A stretch of 64,000 nt of DNA from Akkermansiaceae bacterium (GTDB lineage Bacteria; Verrucomicrobiota; Verrucomicrobiia; Verrucomicrobiales; DEV007): positions 124,001 to 188,000 of the forward strand of contig JACKQC010000005.1 of the NCBI GenBank assembly GCA_024233085.1. Direction: 5' to 3'. Below are positions 35,198 through 44,100 of the stretch, in pieces. The translations under genes and the position numbers were made by a program. The notes beneath the pieces were generated by a model. It saw only the letters and a program-made list of their open reading frames with translations, had not been told where the DNA came from and made no database searches. Every line of letters starts with the position of its first letter. Position 1 is the stretch's first letter.

Positions 35198-35353
35198 GGT
35201 GGAATTTCGGCGGGGGAGAGGCTCCAGCGCTTTTCCAACGACGGCGGAAAACGGCATTCTTCAACGGTTTTCGAGGAGGGTCGGCCGGCTCGCGCGCGAA
35301 TATGGCGCGATCGCGAGTTGCCGTTGGAAGGGACCGCTCGATAAGTTGTCGCC

Positions 35354-35830
35354 ATGAAAGGCGGACCCGAGGTGGGCGACGAGGCGCCCGATTTCACGGC
35401 CCCCGTGGTGGGCGGCGACGACGCGGATGGCGGCACCGTCACCCTGTCGGCGCTGCGCGGACGGCCGGTGGTGCTTTACTTTTACCCGAAGGACGACACG
35501 CCCGGCTGCACGACGCAGGCCTGTGGCATCCGCGATGCGTGGGGCGAACTTTCGAAAAGGGCGCGCGTCTTCGGCGTCAGCGTCGATTCGGTCAAGAAGC
35601 ACCGGAAATTCATCGACAAGCACGGGCTGCCTTTCCCCCTGATTTCGGACGAGGATCGCGCCATCGTCGAGGCCTGGGGAGTCTGGGTGGAAAAATCGCT
35701 CTACGGCCGGAAATACTTCGGCACGGAGCGCACCACCTTCGTGATCGGACCCGAGGGAACGATTCGCGCCGTGTTTCCGAGGGTGAAACCCGCCGAGCAC
35801 GCCGGAAAACTGCTCGAGGCGCTTTCCTGA
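35354..35830 (+). CDS. bcp: Peroxiredoxin, Bcp/PrxQ type
   Basis: 158 residues. The peroxidatic Cys52 lies in YPKDDTPGCTTQACGIRD, with a resolving Cys57 five residues later, the PrxQ arrangement. The usual T-x-E-A-C is T-Q-A-C here. Thioredoxin fold throughout: LRGRPVVLYFYPKDD and TTFVIGPEGTIRAVF. Reaction: thiol-dependent reduction of hydrogen peroxide and organic hydroperoxides in the cytoplasm. Divergent from pgsA, and followed after 36 bp by the RsmA-Nudix gene. Confidence 0.94.
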   Translation: MKGGPEVGDEAPDFTAPVVGGDDADGGTVTLSALRGRPVVLYFYPKDDTPGCTTQACGIRDAWGELSKRARVFGVSVDSVKKHRKFIDKHGLPFPLISDEDRAIVEAWGVWVEKSLYGRKYFGTERTTFVIGPEGTIRAVFPRVKPAEHAGKLLEALS

Positions 35831-35866
35831 TCTTCCATTTTCCGGCCCGCGACGTATCGTTGGCCC

Positions 35867-37231
35867 GTGCGCGTCTCCGAACTTCAGAACCTCCTCCGCG
35901 ATCTCGAATTGCGGCCCGACCGCAAGCTGGGCCAGAATTTCCTGATCGACGACAATGTCGCGCGCTGGATTGTCGAGCAGTTGCGCATCGCGCCCAGCGA
36001 CGTTGTGATCGAGGTCGGACCCGGGGCCGGAGCCCTCACGAAGCACCTCGTGGGCCGCTGCCGCCGGCTCATTCTCATCGAGAAGGACCCGAAGCTGGCC
36101 GACCACATCGAAAATCACTACCGCCGCCACGGCTGGCATTTCGAGGTCGTCCGCGGCGACGCGGTCGAGCACGACATCCGCCCTCTCTTCCGCGAGGGGC
36201 GGGTCAAACTGATCGGAAATCTGCCCTACTCGGCCGGCACCGAGATCATGCGCACCTTTCTCACGCCGCCCACGCCCGTCGCCGAGGCGGTGGTGATGGT
36301 TCAGCGCGAGGTGGCCGACCGCATTTGCGCGGGACCGCGGTCGAAGGACTACGGCGTGCTCTCGCTCATGTTGCAGGAGGTCTGGCATCCCCAGCTACTC
36401 AAGACCGTGAAGCCCCCGATCTTCTATCCCCAGCCGGAGGTGGACTCCGCCGTGGTGCATTTCGCCCCGCGGGCGGCGGACGATTTTCCGCCCCACTCGC
36501 CGCAGACCTTCGAGGAGATCGTGAAGAAGGGCTTCTCGCGGCGCCGCAAGCAGTTGCACAACAATCTCGAGATTCACGCCGACAAATGGGCCTCCATCGC
36601 GAAGAAGGCCAACCTCGCCCCGACCGCCCGGGCCGAGGAGCTGTCGCTCCAGCGCTGGATCAATCTGTCGAATATCCTGGAAAAACATCCCTGCCGGAAA
36701 CAGACCGGCAACGGCGACGAAATTTTCGACGTCGTCGACAAGCGCGACAACGTCACCGGTCGCGCCACCCGCGCCGATGTCCACGAGCGCAAACTGCTCC
36801 ACCGGGCCGTCCACGTTTTCCTCTTCAACAAGGAAGGCGAACTCTATCTTCAGAAACGCTCCCACCTCAAGGATTCCCACCCCGGGCGCTGGGACTCGAG
36901 CGCCTCGGGTCACCTCGACACCGGCGAACGCTACGCCGACGCCGCCCATCGCGAGCTGAAGGAGGAACTCATGGTCCGGCCCCGCAAACCGCTCGAGCGT
37001 CTCGGCAAGATCGCCGCCGGACCCGGCACGGACTGGGAATTCATCGAGCTGTACCGCTGCGAATACGGCGGAAAAGTCCGCACCCACGGCAACGAAGTCG
37101 CCACCGGCGGCTTTTTCCCGCTCGAAGAGATCGCCGACTGGGTCGACGACCGGCCCCAGGATTTCGCGACCGGTTTCGTGACCTGTTTTCGCTGGTTCGT
37201 CGTCAACGTGCTGGCGAAGGGAAGCGCCTGA
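35867..37231 (+). CDS. rsmA: Fusion of rRNA adenine dimethyltransferase RsmA and a Nudix hydrolase
   Basis: 454 residues from a GTG start. Residues 1-275 are RsmA/KsgA: KLGQNFLIDD (20-29), SAM motif IEVGPGAGALTKHL (48-61), and motif IV NLPYSAG (118-124). Family role: dimethylation of two adjacent adenines in the 3' end of 16S rRNA. Residues 283-454 are a YfcD-like Nudix domain: LHRAVHVFLFNKEGELYLQK, then the Nudix box from Gly348 to Val370 (GHLDTGERYADAAHRELKEE, with Met in place of the Gly of the consensus end). The Cys of IPP isomerase is absent. There is no stop codon or frameshift between the parts, so this appears to be a true fusion. Confidence 0.92.
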   Translation: MRVSELQNLLRDLELRPDRKLGQNFLIDDNVARWIVEQLRIAPSDVVIEVGPGAGALTKHLVGRCRRLILIEKDPKLADHIENHYRRHGWHFEVVRGDAVEHDIRPLFREGRVKLIGNLPYSAGTEIMRTFLTPPTPVAEAVVMVQREVADRICAGPRSKDYGVLSLMLQEVWHPQLLKTVKPPIFYPQPEVDSAVVHFAPRAADDFPPHSPQTFEEIVKKGFSRRRKQLHNNLEIHADKWASIAKKANLAPTARAEELSLQRWINLSNILEKHPCRKQTGNGDEIFDVVDKRDNVTGRATRADVHERKLLHRAVHVFLFNKEGELYLQKRSHLKDSHPGRWDSSASGHLDTGERYADAAHRELKEELMVRPRKPLERLGKIAAGPGTDWEFIELYRCEYGGKVRTHGNEVATGGFFPLEEIADWVDDRPQDFATGFVTCFRWFVVNVLAKGSA

Positions 37232-37252
37232 CGACACGCCGCGGCGGGGACC

Positions 37253-39064
37253 TCAGTCGGTCGCGGCGGAATTTCCCGGGAGGCTCGCCTTTTCGCCGAA
37301 AAGCGCCGTCTCCAGCCGTTCGAGTCGCGCTTTCAGCGTCGCGTTTTCCGCCTCGAGCCGTTGCACCTCGCCGAGCAGCAGGGGCGCCAGCAGTTGGTAT
37401 TTCACCGTCTCGGGCCGGCCTTCCGCGTCGAAGACCGCCAGCTCGGGGAAAGCCTCGGCGACCTCCTCCGCGATCAGGCCGAACTGGATCGGTTTCTCGC
37501 CGCCGGCAAAGGCCTGCCGGTAGCGGAAAGTCACCGGGCGCAGCTTCCGCAGCCTGGTCCCCACCTCCGCCGCGTCGAGGGAGCGGATGTCCTCCTTGTA
37601 GCGGGCCGACGAGGAAAGGGTGCCGAGCTGGCCGGCACTGTCGATCACGACCGGCACGGCGTCGTTGAGCCCGGTCGTCTGTCCCCGGACTCCGGCGATG
37701 AAGGCCCGCGTCTGGTGGGCGGCGTCGCCGAGGCGGATGGTGGCCGATTCTCCCGCCACGCCGGGATGGGCGATGGCGATGTTGTGATTGCCCGTGGTCA
37801 GGGAGGCTCCGGCGCCGTTGCCGAGGGCGAGATTGTCGCTGCCCAGGGTATTGGCCGAGAGAGCCTGGTGGCCGGCCGCGGTGTTCCGCGCTCCCAGAGT
37901 GTTGGCCGCGAGCGCCTGGAACCCCGTGGCGGAGTTTCGGTCTCCGGAGATATTCGCCGACAGGCTCTGGTAACCCGTGCCGGTGTTTTCCGAGCCGTAG
38001 GTGTTGCCCGCCAGCGTCTGGTAGCCGGCCGCGGTGTTCCGCATGCCCCCGAGATTGGCCGCGAGCGCCTGGTAGCCGGCGGCGGTGTTTTCCGAGCCGT
38101 CGGCGTTGGCCGCGAGCGCCTGGTAACCCGCCGCCGTGTTTTCCGAGCCGATCAGGTTTCCCGAGAGCGCCTGGTAGCCGTAGGCCGTGTTCCGGGCGCC
38201 CGACACGCTCGCCGCGAGCGCCTGGTAGCCCGTGGCCGTGTTTTCCGAGCCCGTGAGATTGGACGACAGGGCCTGGAAACCTCCCGCGTAGTTCCGGCTG
38301 CCCGTCGTGTTCGACGCCATCGCGTAGGCGCCCCCCGCCGTGTTGGCCTCCCCTTCGGTGTTCGCCCCGAGCGCGTGCGCGCCGCCCGCCGTGTTGCCGG
38401 TGCCGGTCATCGTCAGATTGCCGGCCAGGATGCCGGCGAAGAAATTATCCGTCCCGCGGGCGTGCAGCAGCGTGTCCGCGCCGGAGAAAACGATGCCCGC
38501 GCTCGCCGTCGTCGCCGGCAGCACCAGGCTCCCGCCGCTCAGTTGGATGCCGCCCGCCCCCGAGAGCGTGCCCGCCGTCAGGGCGTAGGGCGCCGGCGTC
38601 AGCCGCCGATCCGGCGCCAGCAGCTCGAAGGTCGTCCCCCCGTCCGCGCTGAACCACAGCCGCAGCCGCACATCCGCGTTTTCGGCGAAAACGCCCGCCG
38701 GGATCGGCGCCATCGAGAAAGGCGGCGCCGTGTCGCCCAGCAGCACCGCATAGTGTCCCCCCGTCACCGCGATCGCGACCGAGCCGGCCGGTTCGCCGCC
38801 GCCCGCGCCCGAGCCGTCGTGGGACCAGAGGGTCGTGTCGCCGGCCCCGTTGACGAGGGAAAATTTGAAGCGCCCCGTGCCGTCGAAGTTCACCCCGTTG
38901 ACCGCCACGCGCCCTTGGTGGGCGAGGATACCCGGAGGCTCCGCCCCGCTCAGAGGCGGCACGGTCCGGGGGCCGAACCAGGCGAAAAAGGAAATCCCGA
39001 ACGCGACGATCCGCGGAAAGCCGCGGCCGCCTCGGGCCAGTCGATGAAAGATAACGCGCTGCAA
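37253..39064 (-). CDS. Surface-type protein with 17-residue repeats and S74 chaperone domain
   Basis: 603 residues, probably from a TTG at 39064. Signal-peptide-like start (FGISFFAWFG). Residues 45-190 are a beta-rich head region. Residues about 224-427 are twelve 17-residue repeats of the form N-T-A-A-G-Y-Q-A-L-A-A-N-x4-E/R, like the head repeats of trimeric adhesins and tail fibres. Residues about 490-600 form an intramolecular chaperone (Peptidase_S74): SSARYKEDIRSLDAAEVG, RPVTFRYR and FGLIAEEVAEAFPEL, ending in a trimerising coiled coil. The chaperone normally cuts itself off after folding. Probable role: trimeric surface adhesin or fibre. No phage genes are near. Confidence 0.85.
   Translation of the reverse strand: MQRVIFHRLARGGRGFPRIVAFGISFFAWFGPRTVPPLSGAEPPGILAHQGRVAVNGVNFDGTGRFKFSLVNGAGDTTLWSHDGSGAGGGEPAGSVAIAVTGGHYAVLLGDTAPPFSMAPIPAGVFAENADVRLRLWFSADGGTTFELLAPDRRLTPAPYALTAGTLSGAGGIQLSGGSLVLPATTASAGIVFSGADTLLHARGTDNFFAGILAGNLTMTGTGNTAGGAHALGANTEGEANTAGGAYAMASNTTGSRNYAGGFQALSSNLTGSENTATGYQALAASVSGARNTAYGYQALSGNLIGSENTAAGYQALAANADGSENTAAGYQALAANLGGMRNTAAGYQTLAGNTYGSENTGTGYQSLSANISGDRNSATGFQALAANTLGARNTAAGHQALSANTLGSDNLALGNGAGASLTTGNHNIAIAHPGVAGESATIRLGDAAHQTRAFIAGVRGQTTGLNDAVPVVIDSAGQLGTLSSSARYKEDIRSLDAAEVGTRLRKLRPVTFRYRQAFAGGEKPIQFGLIAEEVAEAFPELAVFDAEGRPETVKYQLLAPLLLGEVQRLEAENATLKARLERLETALFGEKASLPGNSAATD
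37784..38395 (-). repeat. Twelve tandem 51-bp coding repeats
   Basis: In-frame tandem repeats within the S74-chaperone protein gene; each encodes 17 residues built on NTAAGYQALAAN. Neighbouring units match closely at the protein level but vary at DNA level, which suggests old repeats with some recent copying. Slippage could change the copy number. Confidence 0.85.
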
Positions 39065-39404
39065 AACCGGGTGAGGATGAGATAAATCTCCCGCACACCC
39101 CGACTCGACGCCGCCCGAACCGGAAGGAGAGACAACCGCCTCGAACGACGGCGGTTAGGATACGATCCCTTGGCCCGTCCGTCGAGGAAAAAGGGAAGGG
39201 AATCGTCCGAAGAGACATCCATCCCCGTCGCCTCATCCACGAAGCGCCCAAAGGGCCGATCCCGCGCCGGCGCCGGTCAACGGCGGGAGGAGGAGAAGGC
39301 GCACGGCGGCAGCCGGGTGGGGCGCCTCGGCCCACCATCCCGTCGCCGTGGAATCGCGGCTCCACGACTTTGACTCATCCTCCCGCGTTTCGTTGACGCC
39401 AAGG

Positions 39405-39450
39405 CACTCAACCCTGTTGAGTCACCGACCCAACCCTGTTGAATCGGTGG
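39405..39450. repeat. Dispersed palindromic element, copy 6 (head-to-tail pair)
   Basis: CACTCAACCCTGTTGAGTC followed by GACCCAACCCTGTTGAATC, both in the same orientation, as in copy 3. It lies about 40 bp before the 42-bp tandem palindrome array. Confidence 0.85.
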
Positions 39451-39486
39451 CGTTTTCCGGCGAACGAGACACGCGAGCGGATCGTT

Positions 39487-39675
39487 CGTACGCGCGTACC
39501 GACGACCGGGATGAACGAACGAACCATCGGTACGCACGTACCGACGACCGGGATGAACGAACGAACCATCGGTACGTGCGTACCGACGATCGGGATGAAC
39601 GAACGAACCATCGGTACGTGCGTACCGACGATCGGGATGAACGAACGAACGATCGGTACGCCCGTACCGATCGTT
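39487..39675. repeat. Tandem array of 42-bp palindrome-bearing repeats
   Basis: Five cores of GGTACGNNCGTACC start at 39487 (variant), 39529, 39571, 39613 and 39655, exactly 42 bp apart, joined by the spacer GAACGAACGAACCATC plus ACGATCGGGAT-type sequence. The last core sits in a perfect 13-bp stem, AACGATCGGTACG and CGTACCGATCGTT, with a 2-base loop (39648-39675). Each unit could fold as a cruciform or bind a dimeric protein. Confidence 0.9.
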
Positions 39676-39792
39676 TTGCGACGGTCCGGGGCGGAGGGGA
39701 CGATTTGAAACCCGCCATCGTGGAATTCCGCCGGTCCCTTCGGATCGCCGGGAGCGGAAGGGGTGCCCGGCCCGAAAGTCGCCGCCCCTTCC

Positions 39793-41112
39793 TCACCCGA
39801 ACAGGGCGGCGATGGGTTCGCCGCGGTCGGTGATGGGGACGGGGCGGTCGCCGTCGTAGAGGCTCTTGCGGTAGTCCACGCCCGCGGCGGCGCAGATGGT
39901 GGCGAAGAAATCGGGCACGCCGACGGGGGCGGCGACGATTTGCTTGGCCAACTCGTCGGTCTCGCCCCAGGCGCCGCGGTGGCGGAGGCCGCCGCCGGCG
40001 AGGACACAGGAAAACGCGCTGCCCTGGTGGCCCCGGCCGCCGCCGCCGTCGAACTCGGGCGGACGACCGAACTCGGTGGTGATCGTGATCAGGGTCTTGT
40101 CGAGGAGTCGCTTCGATTCGAGGTCGGCGATGAGCGCCGAGACGGCGGTGTCGAGTTCGCGGATCAGCTCGTGCTGATTCAGGATGCCCTGGTTGTGCAC
40201 GTCCCAGCCGGTGCCGTTGATGAAGTTGAGGTTGTGCGAGACTTCGATAAACCGCACGCCGCGCTCCACGAGACGCCGGGCGAGCAGGCAGCGCTGGCCG
40301 AATTCGCCGCCGTACCGGTTTCGCAGATCCCCGGATTCCTCGTCGAGCTGGAAGACCCGATTGAAGCCCGGTCCGCTCAGGCTCAGGCTCTGCTGGATGG
40401 CGGCGTCGTAACTGCGGAGCCGGGGATTGTCCGACGGCGGCGCGCTGGCGCGCAGGGCGGTGAGAAAGCGCACGCGGCGCATCTGGCGCGCCTCGGACAC
40501 GCCCTCCGGGCGCGACAGGCCGGCCGGGCCGCGGCTGGTGTCGGTGAGGTAAAGATATCCGTGCTCGGCGCCGAGAAACCCGGGGCCGCGGGTGACATTG
40601 GGATACCCGATCAACACGTAGGCGGGCGCGCCCTCGGCGGCGGCGCCGCGCTCGTGGGCGATGAGGGAGCCGATCGAGGGATAGGTGATGGTGCCGGTGA
40701 CGGGCCGGCCGGTGTGCATGCGGTTGGTGGCGGCGGCGTGCTCGTCGATGACGTCGTGATGAACGGTGCGCACGGCGGTGACGCGATCCATCAGCGGGGC
40801 CAGCTTCGGCAGATGCTCGCAGAGGCGGACGCCGGGCACGGCGGTCTCGATCGACTGATAGTAGGCACCGGCCTTTTTCGCCTGGGGATCGCCCTTGGCT
40901 TTGGGATCGAATGTGTCGATCTGTCCCATGCCGCCGCCCAGCCAGATGGAAATGACGTGCTCGGCTTTGCCGCGAATCGGGGCGGTTTCCGGGGTGTCCT
41001 CGGCTCGGAGATCACCGGGAAACGCGAAGGCCCCGGCTCCGGCGCTCGCGGCGGCGCCCGAGGCGGCGAGAAAATCGCGGCGGGTGAGGGAGGGGGAGCT
41101 GATCGATTTCAC
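39793..41112 (-). CDS. DUF1501-family exported protein (Tat)
   Basis: 439 residues. Twin-arginine signal [20 protein letters not shown]. The body has the DUF1501 pattern: [73 protein letters not shown] and GRGHQG. The fold is related to alkaline phosphatase and sulfatase proteins, but the reaction is unknown. It lies downstream of the PSD1 gene with 73 bp between them, the classical PVC pairing of PSD1 and DUF1501 proteins. Confidence 0.92.
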   Translation of the reverse strand: MKSISSPSLTRRDFLAASGAAASAGAGAFAFPGDLRAEDTPETAPIRGKAEHVISIWLGGGMGQIDTFDPKAKGDPQAKKAGAYYQSIETAVPGVRLCEHLPKLAPLMDRVTAVRTVHHDVIDEHAAATNRMHTGRPVTGTITYPSIGSLIAHERGAAAEGAPAYVLIGYPNVTRGPGFLGAEHGYLYLTDTSRGPAGLSRPEGVSEARQMRRVRFLTALRASAPPSDNPRLRSYDAAIQQSLSLSGPGFNRVFQLDEESGDLRNRYGGEFGQRCLLARRLVERGVRFIEVSHNLNFINGTGWDVHNQGILNQHELIRELDTAVSALIADLESKRLLDKTLITITTEFGRPPEFDGGGGRGHQGSAFSCVLAGGGLRHRGAWGETDELAKQIVAAPVGVPDFFATICAAAGVDYRKSLYDGDRPVPITDRGEPIAALFG

Positions 41113-41185
41113 GGCGGGGAGGAAGGGGTTGCGAACGAAAAGTCGGAGAAAATTCTATCCGGTCGATCCTGTCAAAAAGCGGCCC

Positions 41186-44100
41186 TCAGGGCATCCAGAC
41201 AAACTCGAGGTCGTTGATGAGGCTCCAGACGATGTCTTCGTAGGTCTCCCGCCATTCCGCGCGGAAGCGGGGATCGGGGCTGGGGCCGCGGCGGACGCGT
41301 TTTTCGACTTCGAGCTGGATGGTGTTCGCCTCGGGGCTGACGTGGTTCAGCCAGGTCGCGAGGGGGAGCGGATCGGGCGCGGGCACGGGTTTGACTTGAT
41401 CGGCCGGCAGCAGGCGGCCGTCGAACCCGTCCGTCAGCGCCGGGAGAAAGGCCTCGCGCTCGGCGTCGCGCGGCGTCCGGCCGAGGAAACGGAGGAACAA
41501 CTCCTCCAGCAGGTCCTCCGGCGAGGCGGCGCGGGCGGCGAGATCCGCGAGATCGCCGCCGTCGGCGGCGCGGGACAGGTTTTGAATCAGGGTGCCGTTG
41601 GCGAGAATGCCGGGCTGGAGGAGATTCGGGTCGACGACGCGCTCGAAGATCGGCATCTGCCGCGAGCCGTTCCAGCCGAAGGCGACCAGCACGTCCACGG
41701 TGGCCTGCGCGCGGGGCAGGGCGAGGCTGGGGCGGTCGCGCTCGTTGTTCAGGCTGGCGAACATCCAGGCCCGGCGGGGAACGCCGAGGGTCTGGCGCCG
41801 GCCGAGGGGATGCCGTCCGTCGTGGACAAAGGTGAGTTCCTCGGAATCGATCGCGAGCCGGGCGGCGGCGTGCAGGGAATCGACCACCTGTTCCGCCGTG
41901 AGACGGCGGCGGGCCGGCGCCTGGAAAAAACGATCGCCGGCGGCGGCGGCGGCGAGGTCCTCGTCGCCGGCCTCGCGCTGGTAAGCCGCCGAGGTCAGGA
42001 CGAGCCGGGCGACGTGGTCGAGATCGTATCCGTGGGAGACGAGTTCGTTCGCCAGCCAGTCGAGCAGCTCCGGATGGCTCGCCTCGCGGCCCTCCCAGTC
42101 GTGGGCGGGCTCGACGATGCCGGCGCCGAGGAGGCGTTTCCAGACGCGGTTGACCATGACTTTGGGGAAACGCCGGTTTTCCGGAGAGGTGACGAGCGCG
42201 GCCAGCCGTTCGCGGGAATCCTCCGCGTGCTCCAGGAGGGCGTCGAGCGCCGCGCCGTCCTCCGCGCCGGTGGTCCGGGCGAAGGGCCACGTCGGCGTGA
42301 CCGGTTCGTCGGGCCGGAGCGTCACCTGGATAAGGGATTTGCGGGCTTTGTTTTTCTCGAAGAAACCGGCCGGGACGCGGCTGGTCTTGGGCACCGTGAC
42401 CTCCTTGCGCTCGAACATCGCCGCCAGCGAGTAGAGATCGCGCTGGGTGGTGCTGTGGTAGGGCGAGTCGTGGCAGCGCGCGCATTGCAGCTCGATGCCG
42501 AGGAAGGCGGACGCGGCGATGTGGCCCTTGGCGGCGAAGGGCGCGTCGTTTTCCGCCGCCAGCGCGAAGCCGGCGCTCCCCCCGGTGGCGGCGTCTCCGC
42601 GCATCATCAGCAGTTCCGTGACGAGGCGGTCGAGCGGTTTGCGGTCGCGCAGGGCGTCGAGGAGGAACCAGCGGAAGGGGCCCGTGCTGTTCAGCGAGGG
42701 ATTGATGAGCGTCGGATTCTCGGCGAGGAGGTCGAGCCAATCGCTCATCAGGTGATCGACCCGGCGTTCGTCGGCCAGCAGGCGGTCGATGACCCGGGCG
42801 CGTTTGTCGGGCGCGGGGTCGGCGAGAAAGGCGCGCACGTCGTCGGGAGTGGGCGGCAGGCCGATGGTGTCGAGAAACACGCGGCGGAGGAAGGCCGCGT
42901 CGCCGGCGACCGGGGTCTTTGCCAGCGTTTCGGGTGCTCTCGGCGGGGCCGGCCACTCGGCGCCGCCGCGAATCCAGGCATCGAGGGTGGCGATCTGCGC
43001 CTCAGTCAGCGGATCGCCTGTCGGGGGCATGACGAGGTCTTCCTCGCCGGAGCGGACGCGGACCATCAGCTCGCTGGCCTCCGGATCGCCCGGCACGACG
43101 GAGGCGATCTCCGAGTCGCCGCCGCGCAGGGCCGCGTCGCGCGTGTCGAGTTTCAGGCCGCCCTTGTTTTTCTCGCCATGGCAGCGGAAACACGCCTCCC
43201 GGAGCACGGGCAGGACATCGCGGTGGAAATCCGAGCCCTCCTTCGCGCTTTTCGCGGGGGAGGCGCCGGCGGCGAGCGCGGCCGCGATCTTCGCGTCGAT
43301 AAAGGCGTCCACGGGATGGCCGTCGCCGGGCGGCGCGGGAGCGGGATGCCGCGCGGCCCAGTCTTTCGCCAGGGCGTGGCGCTTTTCCCAGAAGGCGTCG
43401 CGCGACTGTGCCGCGGCGCGCCGGCGGGCGTCGTCGAAGGCGTCGAGTGAACTCGTGACGGCGGCCAACACGGGCTCGACCGCCGCGTCGGTCAGGGGCA
43501 GGTCGGGTTGTCCCGCCGCGCGGAGGATCGAAAACGACGCGCCGTTCGCCGTTTCGAGCGCGACACAGACCTCGCCGGTCTCGGTGCGCTGGTTTTTGCC
43601 TCCGGCGATCAGTTCCAGCACGACGCGGGAGGTCCCGGCGCCCTTCGCGATCTCCGCCTTGCCGAAGACTTCCTGCTGGCGATAGGACTTCACCCGCAGG
43701 CCGGGGCGGGGCGGCTCGGGCAGGGGCGTCACCGGATCGTGGCCGTTCGGGCTGGTCGCGTCGGCCGGCTCGGTCTCGGCGACGAGTTGGCCGTCGATCC
43801 ACAGCCGCGCCAGCGCGCGCGTCCGCACCAGGAAGCGTTGCCCGCCGGCGGGCAGGGCGACATCGCCGGCGATCCGGATCAGCACGGGCTCTTTCCAGCT
43901 CGACCGGATGCCCCAGTCGTCATAGCGTCGCGGCACGCGCGGCAGCAGGAAGGTGTCGCCCGACCAGCGCTCCGCCTCGGCGGGCCATTGGCCCGGATTT
44001 GGCCAGCGGTCGTGGGCCGGCAGGCCCTCGTGAAATTGCACCCGCACCGTGCCGGCCGCGATCTCGCCCAGGTCGGGCATCTCCGCCGCGTCGGAGATGG

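Larger units (their letters stand above)
39065..39792. other. 728-bp non-coding region with two repeat families
   Basis: No believable gene lies here. It holds palindromic element copy 6 (39405-39450) and a 42-bp tandem palindrome array (39487-39675). Open frames over the array arise only because 42 is a multiple of three. The part from 39065 to 39400 shows nothing I can name apart from the presumed promoter of the S74-chaperone gene. Confidence 0.7.

Noticed and set aside
39487..39675. A CRISPR array
   Set aside because: Both the repeated part and the spacers are conserved between units, the repeats are palindromic, and no cas gene is near.
39439..39708. A small repetitive protein from the 42-bp array
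   Set aside because: 42 is a multiple of three, so the array is open in several frames on both strands. The encoded peptide is pure repeat with no start signal. Treated as non-coding.
40895..43450. An 851-codon plus-strand frame over the PSD1 gene
   Set aside because: Antisense shadow of a gene whose protein has full LamG, DUF1549 and DUF1553 motifs. No motif of its own.
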